A stretch of DNA of 18,167 bases from JALHUF01 sp050014795 (GTDB lineage Bacteria; Acidobacteriota; Terriglobia; UBA7540), in NCBI GenBank assembly GCA_050014795.1, contig JBEKCQ010000074.1, forward strand, positions 1 through 18,167, written 5' to 3'. This document shows, piece after piece, positions 1 to 8,183 of the stretch. A program made the translations under genes and the position numbers. How positions within the stretch are numbered: the stretch's first letter is position 1; each line of letters begins with the position of its first letter. The notes under the pieces were generated by a model that was given only the letters and a program-made list of their open reading frames with translations, did no database searches and was not told the origin of the DNA.

Positions 1-33
1 GTCCGCGTAACTACCTCGACAAAGCCGGGGCAG

Positions 34-40
34 GGAGGTG
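34..40 (+). promoter_or_regulatory. Strong Shine-Dalgarno of the exported repeat-protein gene
   Basis: GGAGGTG lies five bases before the ATG at 46. It is an almost full anti-Shine-Dalgarno match and fixes the start. The other 45 bases upstream are too few to judge the promoter. Confidence 0.8.
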
Positions 41-45
41 TTTCC

Positions 46-2673
46 ATGGGCCGGACTCATCTATGGACATGGGCGATCGTCGTGTGTTTGTTCTCGGCGC
101 CGATAGTGTGCGCGCAAAGTCAGCCTGCGAGTGATGGCAGCGCGGCGCCAGCGAGCGTGGCGGCGGTGCCGCGGCTTATCAAGTTCAGCGGGGCGGTAAG
201 GGACGCGCGCGGCGAGCCGTTGGGCAATGTGGCGGTGCGGCTCACCTTCGCGGTGTACAGCGAGCAGCAGGGCGGCGCGGCGTTGTGGGCCGAGACCCAG
301 ATGGTCCAGCTCGACGAGCAAGGCCACTACGCAGTGCTGCTCGGCGCCACGCGCGCGGACGGCCTGCCGGTGGAACTGTTCCCCGCCGGCAAGGCGCGCT
401 GGCTGGGGGTTCAGGTGGAAGGAAGAGATGAAGACTCGCGCGTCTTGCTGGTGAGCGTGCCCTATGCCTTGAAGGCCGAAGACGCCGCCATGCTGGGTGG
501 CCGGCAGGCGTCGGATTTCGTGCTCGGCGAGCAGTTGAAGGAAGAGGTGAAAACCCAGGTGGCGGCGCAAACGCCGGGCATCGCCACGCAGGCCGTGGAG
601 ATGCTGACGGGCAATCCGCCCAAAGCTCCGGCCATGACCATAGTAGGGCCCGCGACGATTCCCTGTGCCACGAGTGGCAACTGCCTGACGGTGCAGCAGA
701 CCGGCACGGGGCGAGCCATGAGTACGTCGGCTGTTTCCAGCACTGATGTGGTTTATGTGCAGCAGACCGGCACCGGATACGGGTTGTGGGCGCTCGCGAC
801 GGGCAACGTGGCGGTGTACGGCCAGATCACGGGTTCAGCAGGAACGAGCTACGGCGTAAAGGGCCAGACGACGAGCACCACGGGCGCGGGCGTGTTTGGC
901 TACAACCTGGCGACGACGGGCTTGGCGTACGGCATCCTGGGGCAGACGAAAAGCACAGAAGGCACGGCGCTGTTTGGCCGGGCGGTGTCAACAATCGGAG
1001 GAACGATCGGTGTGCGCGGTCATGCCGACAGTACCAGTGGCACCGGCATCGTAGGCCAAGCGACGGCGACGAGCGGCACGACGACGGGGATTCTCGGGCG
1101 CGTCTTCAGTCTGGATGGCACAGCACTCATCGTGGACAACACCAAGGGTGGCAAGTTGCTGAGCGGCAAGGTCGGCAGTTTGGAGAAGTTCAGCGTGAGC
1201 GGCAGCGGGAATGTCGTGGCCAGCGGCAGCGTGACGGCCACGTCGTTTTCGGGTGGAGGCTCGGGATTGACGGGCGTGAACGCAGCGACGGCGGTGACGG
1301 CCACAAGCGCGGGCACAGCGACCAATGCGCAGAACCTGGAGGGGGTGGCGGCGGCCAACTACGCGCGCCGCGATACCTCCAACACCTTTACCGGCAACCA
1401 GACGGTGAACGGCTCGCTGACGGTGAACGGGACGGTGACGGGCACGGCCTTCGTGGGGGATGGCTCGGGGCTGACGGTGAACGGCGCTACCGTGGCCGCC
1501 TTGCTCGCGAAGATCAGAGACCTTCAAGGCCGGGTGGACTATTTGACTCCCCCTGGCGGTCGACTGTGGGTGAACCGATTTGGCGGTTCGGAATACGCAA
1601 TCGGCCAAGCGATTGCTGTGGACCTGAATGGCGACGTGCTGGTCACGACCCAGTTCCTAGGCACCGTGGACTTTGGCGGCGGGCCGCTGACCAGCGTGGG
1701 GGCTCTTACTGACATCTTCGTCGCCAAGTTCTCGGGGGTGGACGGCGCGCACCTCTGGTCGAAGCGATTCGGAGGCATGGGCTATGACATTGGCTCTGGG
1801 ATCGCTGCGGACGGGAGCGGGAACGTGCTGGTCACGGGCTGTTTCCAAGACACCGCGGACTTTGGCGGCGGGCCGCGGGCCAGCCATGGGTCCTATGACA
1901 TATTCGTCGCCAAGTTCTCGGGGGTGGACGGCGCCCACCTCTGGTCGAAGGGATTCGGTTCCACGTACGATGACATGGGTCTGGGGATCGCCGCGGACGG
2001 GAGCGGGGTGGTGGTCACGGGCTATTTCCGAGGCGCCGTGAGCTTTGGCGGCGGCGGGCTGACCAGCGCGGGGGCGATGAGTGAAGACATCTTCGTCGTC
2101 AAGTTGTCAGGAGCGAATGGCGCGCACCTCTGGTCGAAGCAATTCGGAGACGTCGGCCCCGACGAAGGTCATGGGATCGCCGTGGACGGGACCGGGAGCG
2201 TGCTGGTCACAGGCGATTTCTCCGGCACGGTGGACTTTGGCGGCGGGCCGCTGACCAGCGCGGGGGGTTATGACATCTTCGTCGCCAGGTTGTCAGGAGT
2301 GAACGGCGCCCACCTCTGGTCGAAGCGATTCGGGGGCACGGGCACTGACAGTGCCTGCGCGCTCGCCGCGGACGGGAGCGGGAACGTGCTGGTCACAGGC
2401 TATTTCGAGCGCACTTTGGACTTTGGCGGCGGGGGGCTGACCAGCGCGGGGGGAGGGGACATCTTCGTCTCCAAATTCTCGGGGGGCGACGGCGCCCACC
2501 TCTGGTCGAAGCGATTCGGGGACACTCTCGGTGACCGTGGCTATGGGATCACCGCGGACCGGAGCGGGAACGCGCTGGTCACAGGCCTCTTCTCCGGCAC
2601 CGTGGACTTCGGTGGCGAGGTGCTGACCAGCGCGGGGACTGCCGACATCTTCGTACTGAAGCTCCGGCGGTAG
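46..2673 (+). CDS. Exported acidobacterial-type repeat protein with six beta-propeller-like C-terminal repeats
   Basis: 875 residues. A signal peptide is visible: a short basic start, a hydrophobic stretch at about 7-20 and a V-C-A cleavage site near residue 23, so the product should be exported. Residues about 40-160 match a domain I associate with secreted Acidobacteriota proteins (QLDEQGHYAVLLGAT, SVPYALKAEDA). Residues about 200-365 are Gly/Thr/Ser-rich, with degenerate repeats of about 20 residues (GVFGYN, GILGQT, GIVGQA). Residues about 395-480 resemble phage tail-fibre text (FSGGGSGLTGV, then FVGDGSGLTVNG), followed by a short helix (ALLAKIRDLQGRVDYL). From residue 507 six repeats of 62-63 residues run to the end; each has LWSKRFGG, IAADGSGNVLVTGYF, VDFGGG and DIFVAKFSG blocks. 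They resemble SBBP-type propeller blades. No catalytic motif is seen. A cell-surface or adhesive role is inference. Confidence 0.85.
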   Translation: MGRTHLWTWAIVVCLFSAPIVCAQSQPASDGSAAPASVAAVPRLIKFSGAVRDARGEPLGNVAVRLTFAVYSEQQGGAALWAETQMVQLDEQGHYAVLLGATRADGLPVELFPAGKARWLGVQVEGRDEDSRVLLVSVPYALKAEDAAMLGGRQASDFVLGEQLKEEVKTQVAAQTPGIATQAVEMLTGNPPKAPAMTIVGPATIPCATSGNCLTVQQTGTGRAMSTSAVSSTDVVYVQQTGTGYGLWALATGNVAVYGQITGSAGTSYGVKGQTTSTTGAGVFGYNLATTGLAYGILGQTKSTEGTALFGRAVSTIGGTIGVRGHADSTSGTGIVGQATATSGTTTGILGRVFSLDGTALIVDNTKGGKLLSGKVGSLEKFSVSGSGNVVASGSVTATSFSGGGSGLTGVNAATAVTATSAGTATNAQNLEGVAAANYARRDTSNTFTGNQTVNGSLTVNGTVTGTAFVGDGSGLTVNGATVAALLAKIRDLQGRVDYLTPPGGRLWVNRFGGSEYAIGQAIAVDLNGDVLVTTQFLGTVDFGGGPLTSVGALTDIFVAKFSGVDGAHLWSKRFGGMGYDIGSGIAADGSGNVLVTGCFQDTADFGGGPRASHGSYDIFVAKFSGVDGAHLWSKGFGSTYDDMGLGIAADGSGVVVTGYFRGAVSFGGGGLTSAGAMSEDIFVVKLSGANGAHLWSKQFGDVGPDEGHGIAVDGTGSVLVTGDFSGTVDFGGGPLTSAGGYDIFVARLSGVNGAHLWSKRFGGTGTDSACALAADGSGNVLVTGYFERTLDFGGGGLTSAGGGDIFVSKFSGGDGAHLWSKRFGDTLGDRGYGITADRSGNALVTGLFSGTVDFGGEVLTSAGTADIFVLKLRR
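1564..2670 (+). repeat. Six tandem coding repeats of about 186-189 bp
   Basis: Units start at 1564, 1753, 1939, 2128, 2314 and 2500, each beginning at the codons for Leu-Trp. Lengths are 189, 186, 189, 186 and 186 bp, and the last is cut at 171 bp by the stop codon. The segment encoding DIFVAKFSGVDGAHLWSK is nearly identical at DNA level between units 1 and 2 and very similar in the others, so recent duplication or gene conversion is likely. The first unit supplies a Leu-Trp strand and the last lacks the following one, as expected for a propeller closed by strand exchange (inference). Confidence 0.9.
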
Positions 2674-2741
2674 CCGCGGCTGGCGCTACGTCACTCAAAG
2701 GGCGAATCAACTGTCGCTAGCGTTTCCCGCGCATCCGCGCT

Positions 2742-2769
2742 GGGCTATCCGTCAGCCGACGGATGCCCC
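2742..2769. repeat. Intergenic hairpin after the exported-protein gene
   Basis: ATCCGTC (2747-2753) and GACGGAT (2758-2764) are perfectly complementary around a four-base AGCC loop. The stem extends outward through a wobble and one mismatch to GGG/CCC (2742-2744 with 2767-2769). It could end or stabilise the upstream transcript, but no T-run follows on either strand, so I do not call a Rho-independent terminator. Confidence 0.55.
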
Positions 2770-2803
2770 TCCGGGCTTGCCTGAGACGGCCCCGGGTGGG
2801 TCG

Positions 2804-2852
2804 CCTGTCACCTATGACCTGTTTCCTGTCCCTTATCCCCTGTTCCCTGCCA
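2804..2852. repeat. Tandem heptamer array, seven units, consensus CCTGTCC
   Basis: Seven consecutive 7-bp units run without a gap at 2804, 2811, 2818, 2825, 2832, 2839 and 2846. Six of the seven begin CCT; the exception is CTTATCC at 2832. The array is non-coding and belongs to the same class as the other 7/8-bp arrays in this window. Confidence 0.85.
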
Positions 2853-2976
2853 TGCCGCGCCTTGCGGCTTCCGGCGCGAATGTGTTAACTTCGAAAGGTT
2901 TAGAGACTCGCGAGTGATTTGACTGAGTGAAGCGGCGCTGCACAGCCGCGGCATTCCAGTTGAGCAACCAAGCCAC

Positions 2977-4260
2977 ATGACCAGGAGAGCTGAACCAATC
3001 CGCTCGGTGAAAGGCACGCGTGACTTGCTGCCGGCTGAGACCGCCCTGTGGCAGCGGGTGGAGGACGAGGCGCGCCGCGTCTTCGTCGCCTACAACTTCC
3101 GCGAGATTCGCACGCCGGTGCTGGAGCCGACGGCGCTGTTTGCGCGCAGCGTCGGCGCGGACACGGATATCGTCACGAAGGAGATGTACACGTTCCAGGA
3201 CCGCGATAACGAGTCGTTGACCTTGCGCCCCGAGGCCACGGCCTCGGTGGTGCGCGCTTACATTGAGCATGGCCTGTACAACGAAGGCGGCGTCCATAAG
3301 CTCTACTACCTCGGCCCGATGTTCCGGCGCGAGCGTCCGCAGAAGGGCCGCTACCGGCAGTTCTACCAGATTGGCGCGGAAGTCCTGGGCTCCGACCACC
3401 CCAGCATCGACGCAGAATTCCTGGAGATGCTCATCCTGTTCTTGGGGCGTGTGGGCCTGCGGGAATTCGCGTTGCTTCTCAATTCCGTCGGCTGCCCGAA
3501 GTGCCGCGCGGAATATGTGAAGACGCTGCGGCGCGCGCTGGAGCGTGTGAAGTCGAGCCTTTGCGCGGACTGCCAGCGCCGCGCGGAGACGAATCCCTTG
3601 CGCGTGCTCGACTGCAAGGTGGAAGCCGACCAGCCGGTGATTGAGAAGCTGCCGCACATCTTGGAACACCTGTGTCCCGAATGTCGCCAGCACTTTGACC
3701 GGGTCACGGGCGAACTCACGCAGCGCGGTGTCGCCTACCAGATCACGCCGCGCTTGGTGCGGGGGCTCGACTACTACACTCGCACGACCTTTGAGGTGAC
3801 CAGCAACGTGCTGGGCGCGCAGAATGCCTTGCTGGGTGGCGGGCGCTACGATGGCCTGGCGGAGATGCTGGGTGGCCCGCCGACGCCGGGATTTGGTGTG
3901 GCCATCGGACAGGACCGGCTGATGCTGGCGGTGGAGCAGGCGGCACAGCTCAAGGCCGGAGACAGGCTCACCGCCTACGTTGCTTGGATGGGCGACACGG
4001 CGCTCCAGCCCGCCACGCGACTGGTGCAAGAACTGCGGCGCGAGAACATCAGCGCCGAAATCAGCTACGAGCCGATCAAGCTGAAGAAATCGCTGGGTAT
4101 TGCCAACAAGCTGGCGGCGCGCTTCGCGATCATCATCGGCGAAGGTGAGTTGGCGACGGAGCGTTACCAGGTGAAAGACATGACCACGGGCCAGCAGGAG
4201 GAAGTCGAGCCGGCGCGGATTAGTTCATATTTGAAAGACAAATTGATGAGCAGCGTGTAG
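2977..4260 (+). CDS. hisS: Histidyl-tRNA synthetase
   Basis: Cytoplasmic class II synthetase that charges tRNA-His with histidine using ATP. The 427 residues match the usual length. Visible motifs are class II motif 1 (FREIRTPVLEPTALFARSVG, about 41-60), motif 2 (MFRRERPQKGRYRQFYQ, 115-131), the histidine-specific box (LVRGLDYYTRTTFEV, 260-274) and motif 3 (GGGRYDGLAEML with GFGVAIGQDRL, about 287-315). A C-terminal anticodon-binding domain follows from about 330. The insertion between motifs 2 and 3 has paired cysteines (C173/C176, C196/C199, C233/C236) that could bind zinc, as I recall from other HisRS of this subtype. The ATG at 2977 gives the normal MTRRAEPIRSVKGTRDLLP start, but no strong Shine-Dalgarno precedes it. 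aspS follows after 8 nt, so the two are probably co-transcribed. Confidence 0.97.
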   Translation: MTRRAEPIRSVKGTRDLLPAETALWQRVEDEARRVFVAYNFREIRTPVLEPTALFARSVGADTDIVTKEMYTFQDRDNESLTLRPEATASVVRAYIEHGLYNEGGVHKLYYLGPMFRRERPQKGRYRQFYQIGAEVLGSDHPSIDAEFLEMLILFLGRVGLREFALLLNSVGCPKCRAEYVKTLRRALERVKSSLCADCQRRAETNPLRVLDCKVEADQPVIEKLPHILEHLCPECRQHFDRVTGELTQRGVAYQITPRLVRGLDYYTRTTFEVTSNVLGAQNALLGGGRYDGLAEMLGGPPTPGFGVAIGQDRLMLAVEQAAQLKAGDRLTAYVAWMGDTALQPATRLVQELRRENISAEISYEPIKLKKSLGIANKLAARFAIIIGEGELATERYQVKDMTTGQQEEVEPARISSYLKDKLMSSV

Positions 4261-4263
4261 GAG
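4259..4263 (+). promoter_or_regulatory. aspS Shine-Dalgarno overlapping the hisS stop codon
   Basis: AGGAG shares two bases with the hisS TAG (4258-4260) and stands five bases before the TTG at 4269. This supports the TTG start and suggests that aspS translation is coupled to hisS termination. Confidence 0.8.
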
Positions 4264-4268
4264 CGAAC

Positions 4269-6056
4269 TTGAAACTGGACCTTCTTGGGGACCGACAGAG
4301 GACTCATTACTGTGGAGAACTGCGCAAAACTCACGCCGGGCAGACCGTGTTCCTGGCGGGCTGGGTGGCCCGCCGCCGCGACCTTGGCAATCTGATTTTC
4401 CTGGATGTGCGCGACCATACGGGTATCACCCAGGTGGTCTGCAATCGCGAAGTGAGCGCGGAGGCCCACGACAAGGCCGAAGAAATCCGCGGCGAGTACG
4501 TGGTGGGTATCGAAGGCGAAGTTGTGTTGCGAGCGCCCGACACCGTGAACGCTCAAATTCCTACTGGCGGAGTCGAGGTGACGGCGCGGACCTTGTTGCT
4601 GCTGAACGAGGCCAAGACCCCGCCTTTTCCGATCGAAGACGAGATCCGCACGAGCGAAGAGACGCGGCTGCGTTACCGCTACCTCGACCTGCGTCGCGGG
4701 CGCATGCAGCATCACCTGCGGTTGCGCCACCAGGCCAGCCTCACGGTGCGCGAGCACATGACCGAGCACAGGTTCGTCGAAATCGAGACGCCTTTCCTGA
4801 CGCGCTCCACGCCCGAGGGCGCGCGCGATTACCTGGTTCCCAGCCGCATTCACCACGGCCGTTTTTATGCCTTGCCGCAATCGCCGCAGTTGTTCAAGCA
4901 AATCCTGATGATCGCCGGCTACGACCGTTACTTTCAGATCGTCCGCTGCTTCCGCGACGAGGACCTGCGGGCCGACCGCCAACCCGAGTTCACCCAGATA
5001 GACATCGAGATGGCCTTCCCGCAACGGGACGTGCTTTTCGACATCATCGAGCAGTTGATGGAAAAACTGTTTGCGCTGATCGACGTGAAGGTCGAGCGGC
5101 CTTTCCCGCGCTTGAGCTACGACGTGGTGATGGAGCGGTACGGGTCGGACAAACCTCACGTGGGCTTCGAGCTCGAGTGGAGACGGGTGAGCCTGCCGGG
5201 CGCCGCCAGCGAGAAGGTGCACGTCACTCAACCCATCAAGGCACTGCGCGTTCCCGGATGGGCCACAGCCTCGCGCAGTCAACTGGATAAGCTCCAGGAG
5301 TTAGCGCGAGCGAATGCGGCGGACTGGTTCTCCTACATCAAGGTTGAGGAGGCGGGGATGCAATCCCCGCTCGTGAAGATCATCGGCGAGGAATCGGTGA
5401 GGTTCTTTGCCTCGGCGGTGGGTGCGGATACGGGAGACCTGGTGATCCTTCTGGGGCTGAGGGCGGGCGGTGCGGATCGGGCATCTCTCCAGCGTCTGGA
5501 CTCAGCGTCAGGCGAATTGCGCCTGGAGTTGGCGCGGAAGCTCAATCTCATCAAGCCGGGTGATTGGAACTTCCTCTGGGTGGTAGATTTCCCGATGTTT
5601 GACTACGACGAGAAAGAGAAGCGCTTCGCCGCCATGCATCACCCGTTCACGTCCCCGCGGGAGGAGGACCTGGAGAGACTCGAATCGGACCCGGCAGCGG
5701 TGAAGGCGCGCGCCTACGATTTGGTCTTGAACGGTTCGGAAATCGGCGGCGGAAGCATCCGTATCCACCGCCAGGACATCCAGAAGCGCGTTTTCCAGGT
5801 CCTGGGCTTGACGCCGGAAAAGGCGCGCGAGCGATTCGGCTTTTTCCTGGACGCGCTGGAGTGCGGCACGCCGCCCCACGGGGGCATCGCGCTGGGTTAC
5901 GACCGCATCATCGCGCTGATGGCCGGGGAAGCGAACATCCGCGAGGTCATCGCCTTTCCGAAGACCGCCAGCGCCGTGGACCTGATGTGCGACGCGCCCG
6001 CCACGGTGGACCCAGAGCAGCTCCAGGAGCTAGGGCTGGAAATCAAAAAGGATTGA
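4269..6056 (+). CDS. aspS: Aspartyl-tRNA synthetase, bacterial type
   Basis: Class IIb synthetase that attaches aspartate to tRNA-Asp. At 595 residues it is typical of bacterial AspRS with the GAD insertion. The N-terminal OB fold is seen in VFLAGWVARRRDLGNLIFLDVRD (about 27-49). Motif 1 lies around HRFVEIETPFLTRSTPEGARDYLVPSR, with ALPQSPQLFKQ and the motif 2 region RCFRDEDLRADRQPEFTQIDIEMAF following. The GAD-type insertion is about 290-420. Motif 3 is HGGIALGYDRIIALMAGE near the C-terminus, followed by REVIAFPKTASAVDLM. The start is TTG, chosen because AGGAG stands at the right distance and the protein then begins normally. Whether it is discriminating or also charges tRNA-Asn cannot be told here; presence of gatCAB elsewhere in the genome would bear on it. 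Confidence 0.97.
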   Translation: MKLDLLGDRQRTHYCGELRKTHAGQTVFLAGWVARRRDLGNLIFLDVRDHTGITQVVCNREVSAEAHDKAEEIRGEYVVGIEGEVVLRAPDTVNAQIPTGGVEVTARTLLLLNEAKTPPFPIEDEIRTSEETRLRYRYLDLRRGRMQHHLRLRHQASLTVREHMTEHRFVEIETPFLTRSTPEGARDYLVPSRIHHGRFYALPQSPQLFKQILMIAGYDRYFQIVRCFRDEDLRADRQPEFTQIDIEMAFPQRDVLFDIIEQLMEKLFALIDVKVERPFPRLSYDVVMERYGSDKPHVGFELEWRRVSLPGAASEKVHVTQPIKALRVPGWATASRSQLDKLQELARANAADWFSYIKVEEAGMQSPLVKIIGEESVRFFASAVGADTGDLVILLGLRAGGADRASLQRLDSASGELRLELARKLNLIKPGDWNFLWVVDFPMFDYDEKEKRFAAMHHPFTSPREEDLERLESDPAAVKARAYDLVLNGSEIGGGSIRIHRQDIQKRVFQVLGLTPEKARERFGFFLDALECGTPPHGGIALGYDRIIALMAGEANIREVIAFPKTASAVDLMCDAPATVDPEQLQELGLEIKKD

Positions 6057-6058
6057 CT

Positions 6059-6144
6059 CATCGGGTCATCGGAACATCGGTTCATCGAAGTGTGAGCAGC
6101 GACGGTAGCGATGATTCAATGGTCCGATGGCTCGATGGCCCGAT
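6059..6144. repeat. Inverted pair of 8-bp tandem arrays between aspS and mutL
   Basis: Four octamers (consensus CATCGGNN) occupy 6059-6090 and three (consensus GGYYCGAT) occupy 6121-6144. The second set is largely the reverse complement of the first. By hand, 6060-6083 pairs with 6121-6144 at 18 of 24 positions, plus three G-U pairs as RNA. The second array ends three bases before the likely mutL ATG at 6148, so a fold here would place the mutL start at the foot of a stem. Confidence 0.75.
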
Positions 6145-6147
6145 CTC

Positions 6148-8094
6148 ATGTCCGTCATTCGCATCCTTCCCGAAGCTGTCGCGAACAAGATTGCCGCCGG
6201 CGAAGTGGTGGAGCGCCCCGCGTCGGTGGTCAAGGAGTTGATGGAGAACTCGCTCGACGCCGGCGCTGAGCGCGTCGAGGTGGCAGTGGAGGCCGGCGGC
6301 AAGCGTCTGGTCCGTGTGGTGGATGACGGCTGCGGCATGAGCCACGACGACGCGCTGCTGGCCTTCGAGCGGCATTCCACCAGCAAGATCCGTTGCGCCG
6401 AAGACCTGTTTGAAATCTCCACGCTGGGGTTTCGCGGGGAAGCACTGCCCTCGATCGCCGCGGTTTCTCGCGTCGAACTGGAAACGCGGCACGCCTCGGA
6501 GAGCGCCGGAACGCGAATTGAAATTGCTGGGGGCAGGCTGCGGGACGTCAAGGAAGTGGCGTGGGCCCAGGGCACGCGGGTGGAAGTTCGCGACCTCTTC
6601 TTCAATACCCCCGCCCGGCGCAAGTTCCTGAAGTCCGAATCCACGGAACTGGGCCACATTGCCACCCTGGTTACGCACTATGCGCTGGCCCATCCCGCGA
6701 GGAGCTTTTACCTCGCCTCGCTCACGAACGAGCTTCTGAATGTGTCTCCCGTCGCGAGTGCCCGCGAGCGGGTTTACCAGGTCATGGGCGGCCAACTGCT
6801 CGAGCAGATGGTCGAGATCGCGCCGGTCGAACGCCGTCTGCCCGTGTCTTCCGTGCCCGGGACCGTCGAGGCGGAAGAGGGACCGGAAGAGCCTGTGCTG
6901 GTCCGCGTGTCGGGATTTGCCTCTCGGCCGGAAGTGCAGAAGCTGAACCGCAATCACATCTACTTCTTCGTGAACCGGCGGCTGGTGCGCGATCGGCTCA
7001 TCCTCCACGCGATCTCGGAAGCTTACCGGAACATCCTGCCAGCCAGCGTCTTCCCCGTGGCGTTGATTTTTCTGGAACTGCCGGCCTCGGAAGTGGACGT
7101 CAACGTTCATCCCTCGAAAACCGAAGTGCGTTTTCGCCACTCGGCGTTTCTGCACGATCTGGTGCGCGACTCGATCCGACAAGCACTGGTGGCGGCGCAG
7201 CCTGTGGCAGCGTTCCCGCTGCCTAAGGTTCGCCGTGCGGCCACACCAGATTTGACGGAAACGGAAGCCGCAGAAAAGCTGAGTGAGGAACCGCCACTCA
7301 TGCGGGGCGCCGAGATTCGAATGCCGCGGAGCGCTCCGCCCGCCGCAGGCAGGTTGGATGACTTCCGCCTTTCCGCACCCCGGCCTGAACCGGAAACGGG
7401 AACTCTGCCGCTCGAAGCGGCCGCTCTCACGGTGTATGCGCCAGCGCCCGCTCCACCCATGACCACGGTCGTGACAGAGGGTGAAGCGGTGTCGGCAGGG
7501 GCCGTTTCGGAATTCCCCGCAGACCTCCGGCCCCTCGGGCAGGTTCAAGATAGTTACATTGTGGCGACCAACTCTGACGGGTTGTGGATTGTGGACCAGC
7601 ACGTGGCCCACGAGCGGGTGCTTTTCGAGCACCACCTCCGCCAGCGGCGAGAGATGAAAGTAGAGGGGCAGCGGCTCCTGCTGCCAATCATTGTGGAATT
7701 GAAGCCCGAGCAACTGGCGACCTTCGCGGGGATCGCGGAAGAGTTGGGGGCCAACGGGTTCGAGGTGGAGCCTTTCGGGCAGCGGACCGTTGCCGTCAAG
7801 ACGGCCCCGGCCGAGATCCGCGCCGACGATGTGGAGCGGTTGCTACTGGAGATCCTAGACGGCGTGGGGCAGGAAGCGCGGGCGCTTTCGCTCGACGTTC
7901 TGCGCTTGAAGATCGCGGCCTCGGTTTCGTGCCACGCGGCCATCAAGGTGAACATGCCGCTCGACCACAACAAGATGGCATGGCTCCTGCGCGAACTGGG
8001 CAAGACCGAATGCCCCATGGCCTGCCCGCACGGCCGGCCGATTGTGCTGCGTTACGGCCTGAGGGAGATTGAGAAGGCGTTTAAGAGAACTTAG
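6148..8094 (+). CDS. mutL: DNA mismatch repair protein MutL, endonuclease type
   Basis: Links mismatch recognition by MutS to strand removal. The N-terminal GHKL ATPase is complete: NKIAAGEVVERPASVVKELM and ENSLDAGA (about 12-40), DDGCGM, GFRGEALPSIAAV, then GTRVEVRDLFFNTPARRKF. A Pro/Ala-rich linker of about 110 residues (about 350-460) precedes the C-terminal dimerisation domain. That domain has DQHVAHERVLFE (from residue 483), SCHAAIKV, CPHGRP and a final FKRT, matching the metal-dependent endonuclease set (DQHAX2EX4E, ACR, CPHGRP, FXR) with Ala changed to Val in the first motif. This fits nicking MutL of bacteria lacking MutH. I chose the ATG at 6148 (648 aa) over the one at 6127: family members begin just before ILP..VANKIAAGEVVERP, and the seven extra residues are encoded by the octamer array. 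No clear Shine-Dalgarno precedes it. Confidence 0.95.
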   Translation: MSVIRILPEAVANKIAAGEVVERPASVVKELMENSLDAGAERVEVAVEAGGKRLVRVVDDGCGMSHDDALLAFERHSTSKIRCAEDLFEISTLGFRGEALPSIAAVSRVELETRHASESAGTRIEIAGGRLRDVKEVAWAQGTRVEVRDLFFNTPARRKFLKSESTELGHIATLVTHYALAHPARSFYLASLTNELLNVSPVASARERVYQVMGGQLLEQMVEIAPVERRLPVSSVPGTVEAEEGPEEPVLVRVSGFASRPEVQKLNRNHIYFFVNRRLVRDRLILHAISEAYRNILPASVFPVALIFLELPASEVDVNVHPSKTEVRFRHSAFLHDLVRDSIRQALVAAQPVAAFPLPKVRRAATPDLTETEAAEKLSEEPPLMRGAEIRMPRSAPPAAGRLDDFRLSAPRPEPETGTLPLEAAALTVYAPAPAPPMTTVVTEGEAVSAGAVSEFPADLRPLGQVQDSYIVATNSDGLWIVDQHVAHERVLFEHHLRQRREMKVEGQRLLLPIIVELKPEQLATFAGIAEELGANGFEVEPFGQRTVAVKTAPAEIRADDVERLLLEILDGVGQEARALSLDVLRLKIAASVSCHAAIKVNMPLDHNKMAWLLRELGKTECPMACPHGRPIVLRYGLREIEKAFKRT

Positions 8095-8168
8095 CCATCA
8101 GCCGTAAGCACTCAGCTTTCAGCAAAGAAGACTTATCCAATTGCTGATCGCTGATAGCTAGCGGCCGG
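8095..8168. repeat. Inverted heptamer arrays between mutL and cmk
   Basis: The first base after the mutL TAG begins a run of heptamers ending in CAG or AAG (8095, 8102, 8109, 8116; consensus CNNTCAG). Heptamers carrying GCTGA (8141, 8148) and a degenerate TAGCTAG (8155) follow in inverse orientation. By hand, 8101-8127 matches the reverse complement of 8139-8165 at 19 of 27 positions without gaps, leaving an 11-nt loop. The structure ends about 20 nt before cmk. Confidence 0.75.
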
Positions 8169-8183
8169 GCGAATTCCATCTTG

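Larger units (their letters stand above)
2674..2976. other. 303-bp gene-free gap before hisS
   Basis: The gap holds a hairpin (2742-2769), a tandem heptamer array (2804-2852) and the hisS leader. I see no convincing ORF. I could not assign a hisS promoter: TTAACT at 2885-2890 and TTGACT at 2919-2924 both lack a matching -10 box at 16-18 nt. A small GC stem (2932-2936 with 2945-2949) lies about 30 nt before hisS. I see no T-box features such as a specifier stem or the conserved TGGNACC motif. Confidence 0.6.

Noticed and set aside
2833..4029. Minus-strand 398-codon ORF opposite hisS, and a similar plus-strand 399-codon ORF opposite clpX (13109-14308)
   Set aside because: Both are high-GC antisense frames of well-identified genes without any family signal.
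6127..6147. mutL start at the ATG at 6127
   Set aside because: The added residues (MARWPDL) come from the octamer array, and the family begins at the MSVIRILPEAVANKIAAGE level.
6082..7713. Minus-strand 543-codon ORF opposite mutL
   Set aside because: Antisense shadow of mutL codon bias; no motifs, no Shine-Dalgarno, and composition typical of shadow frames.
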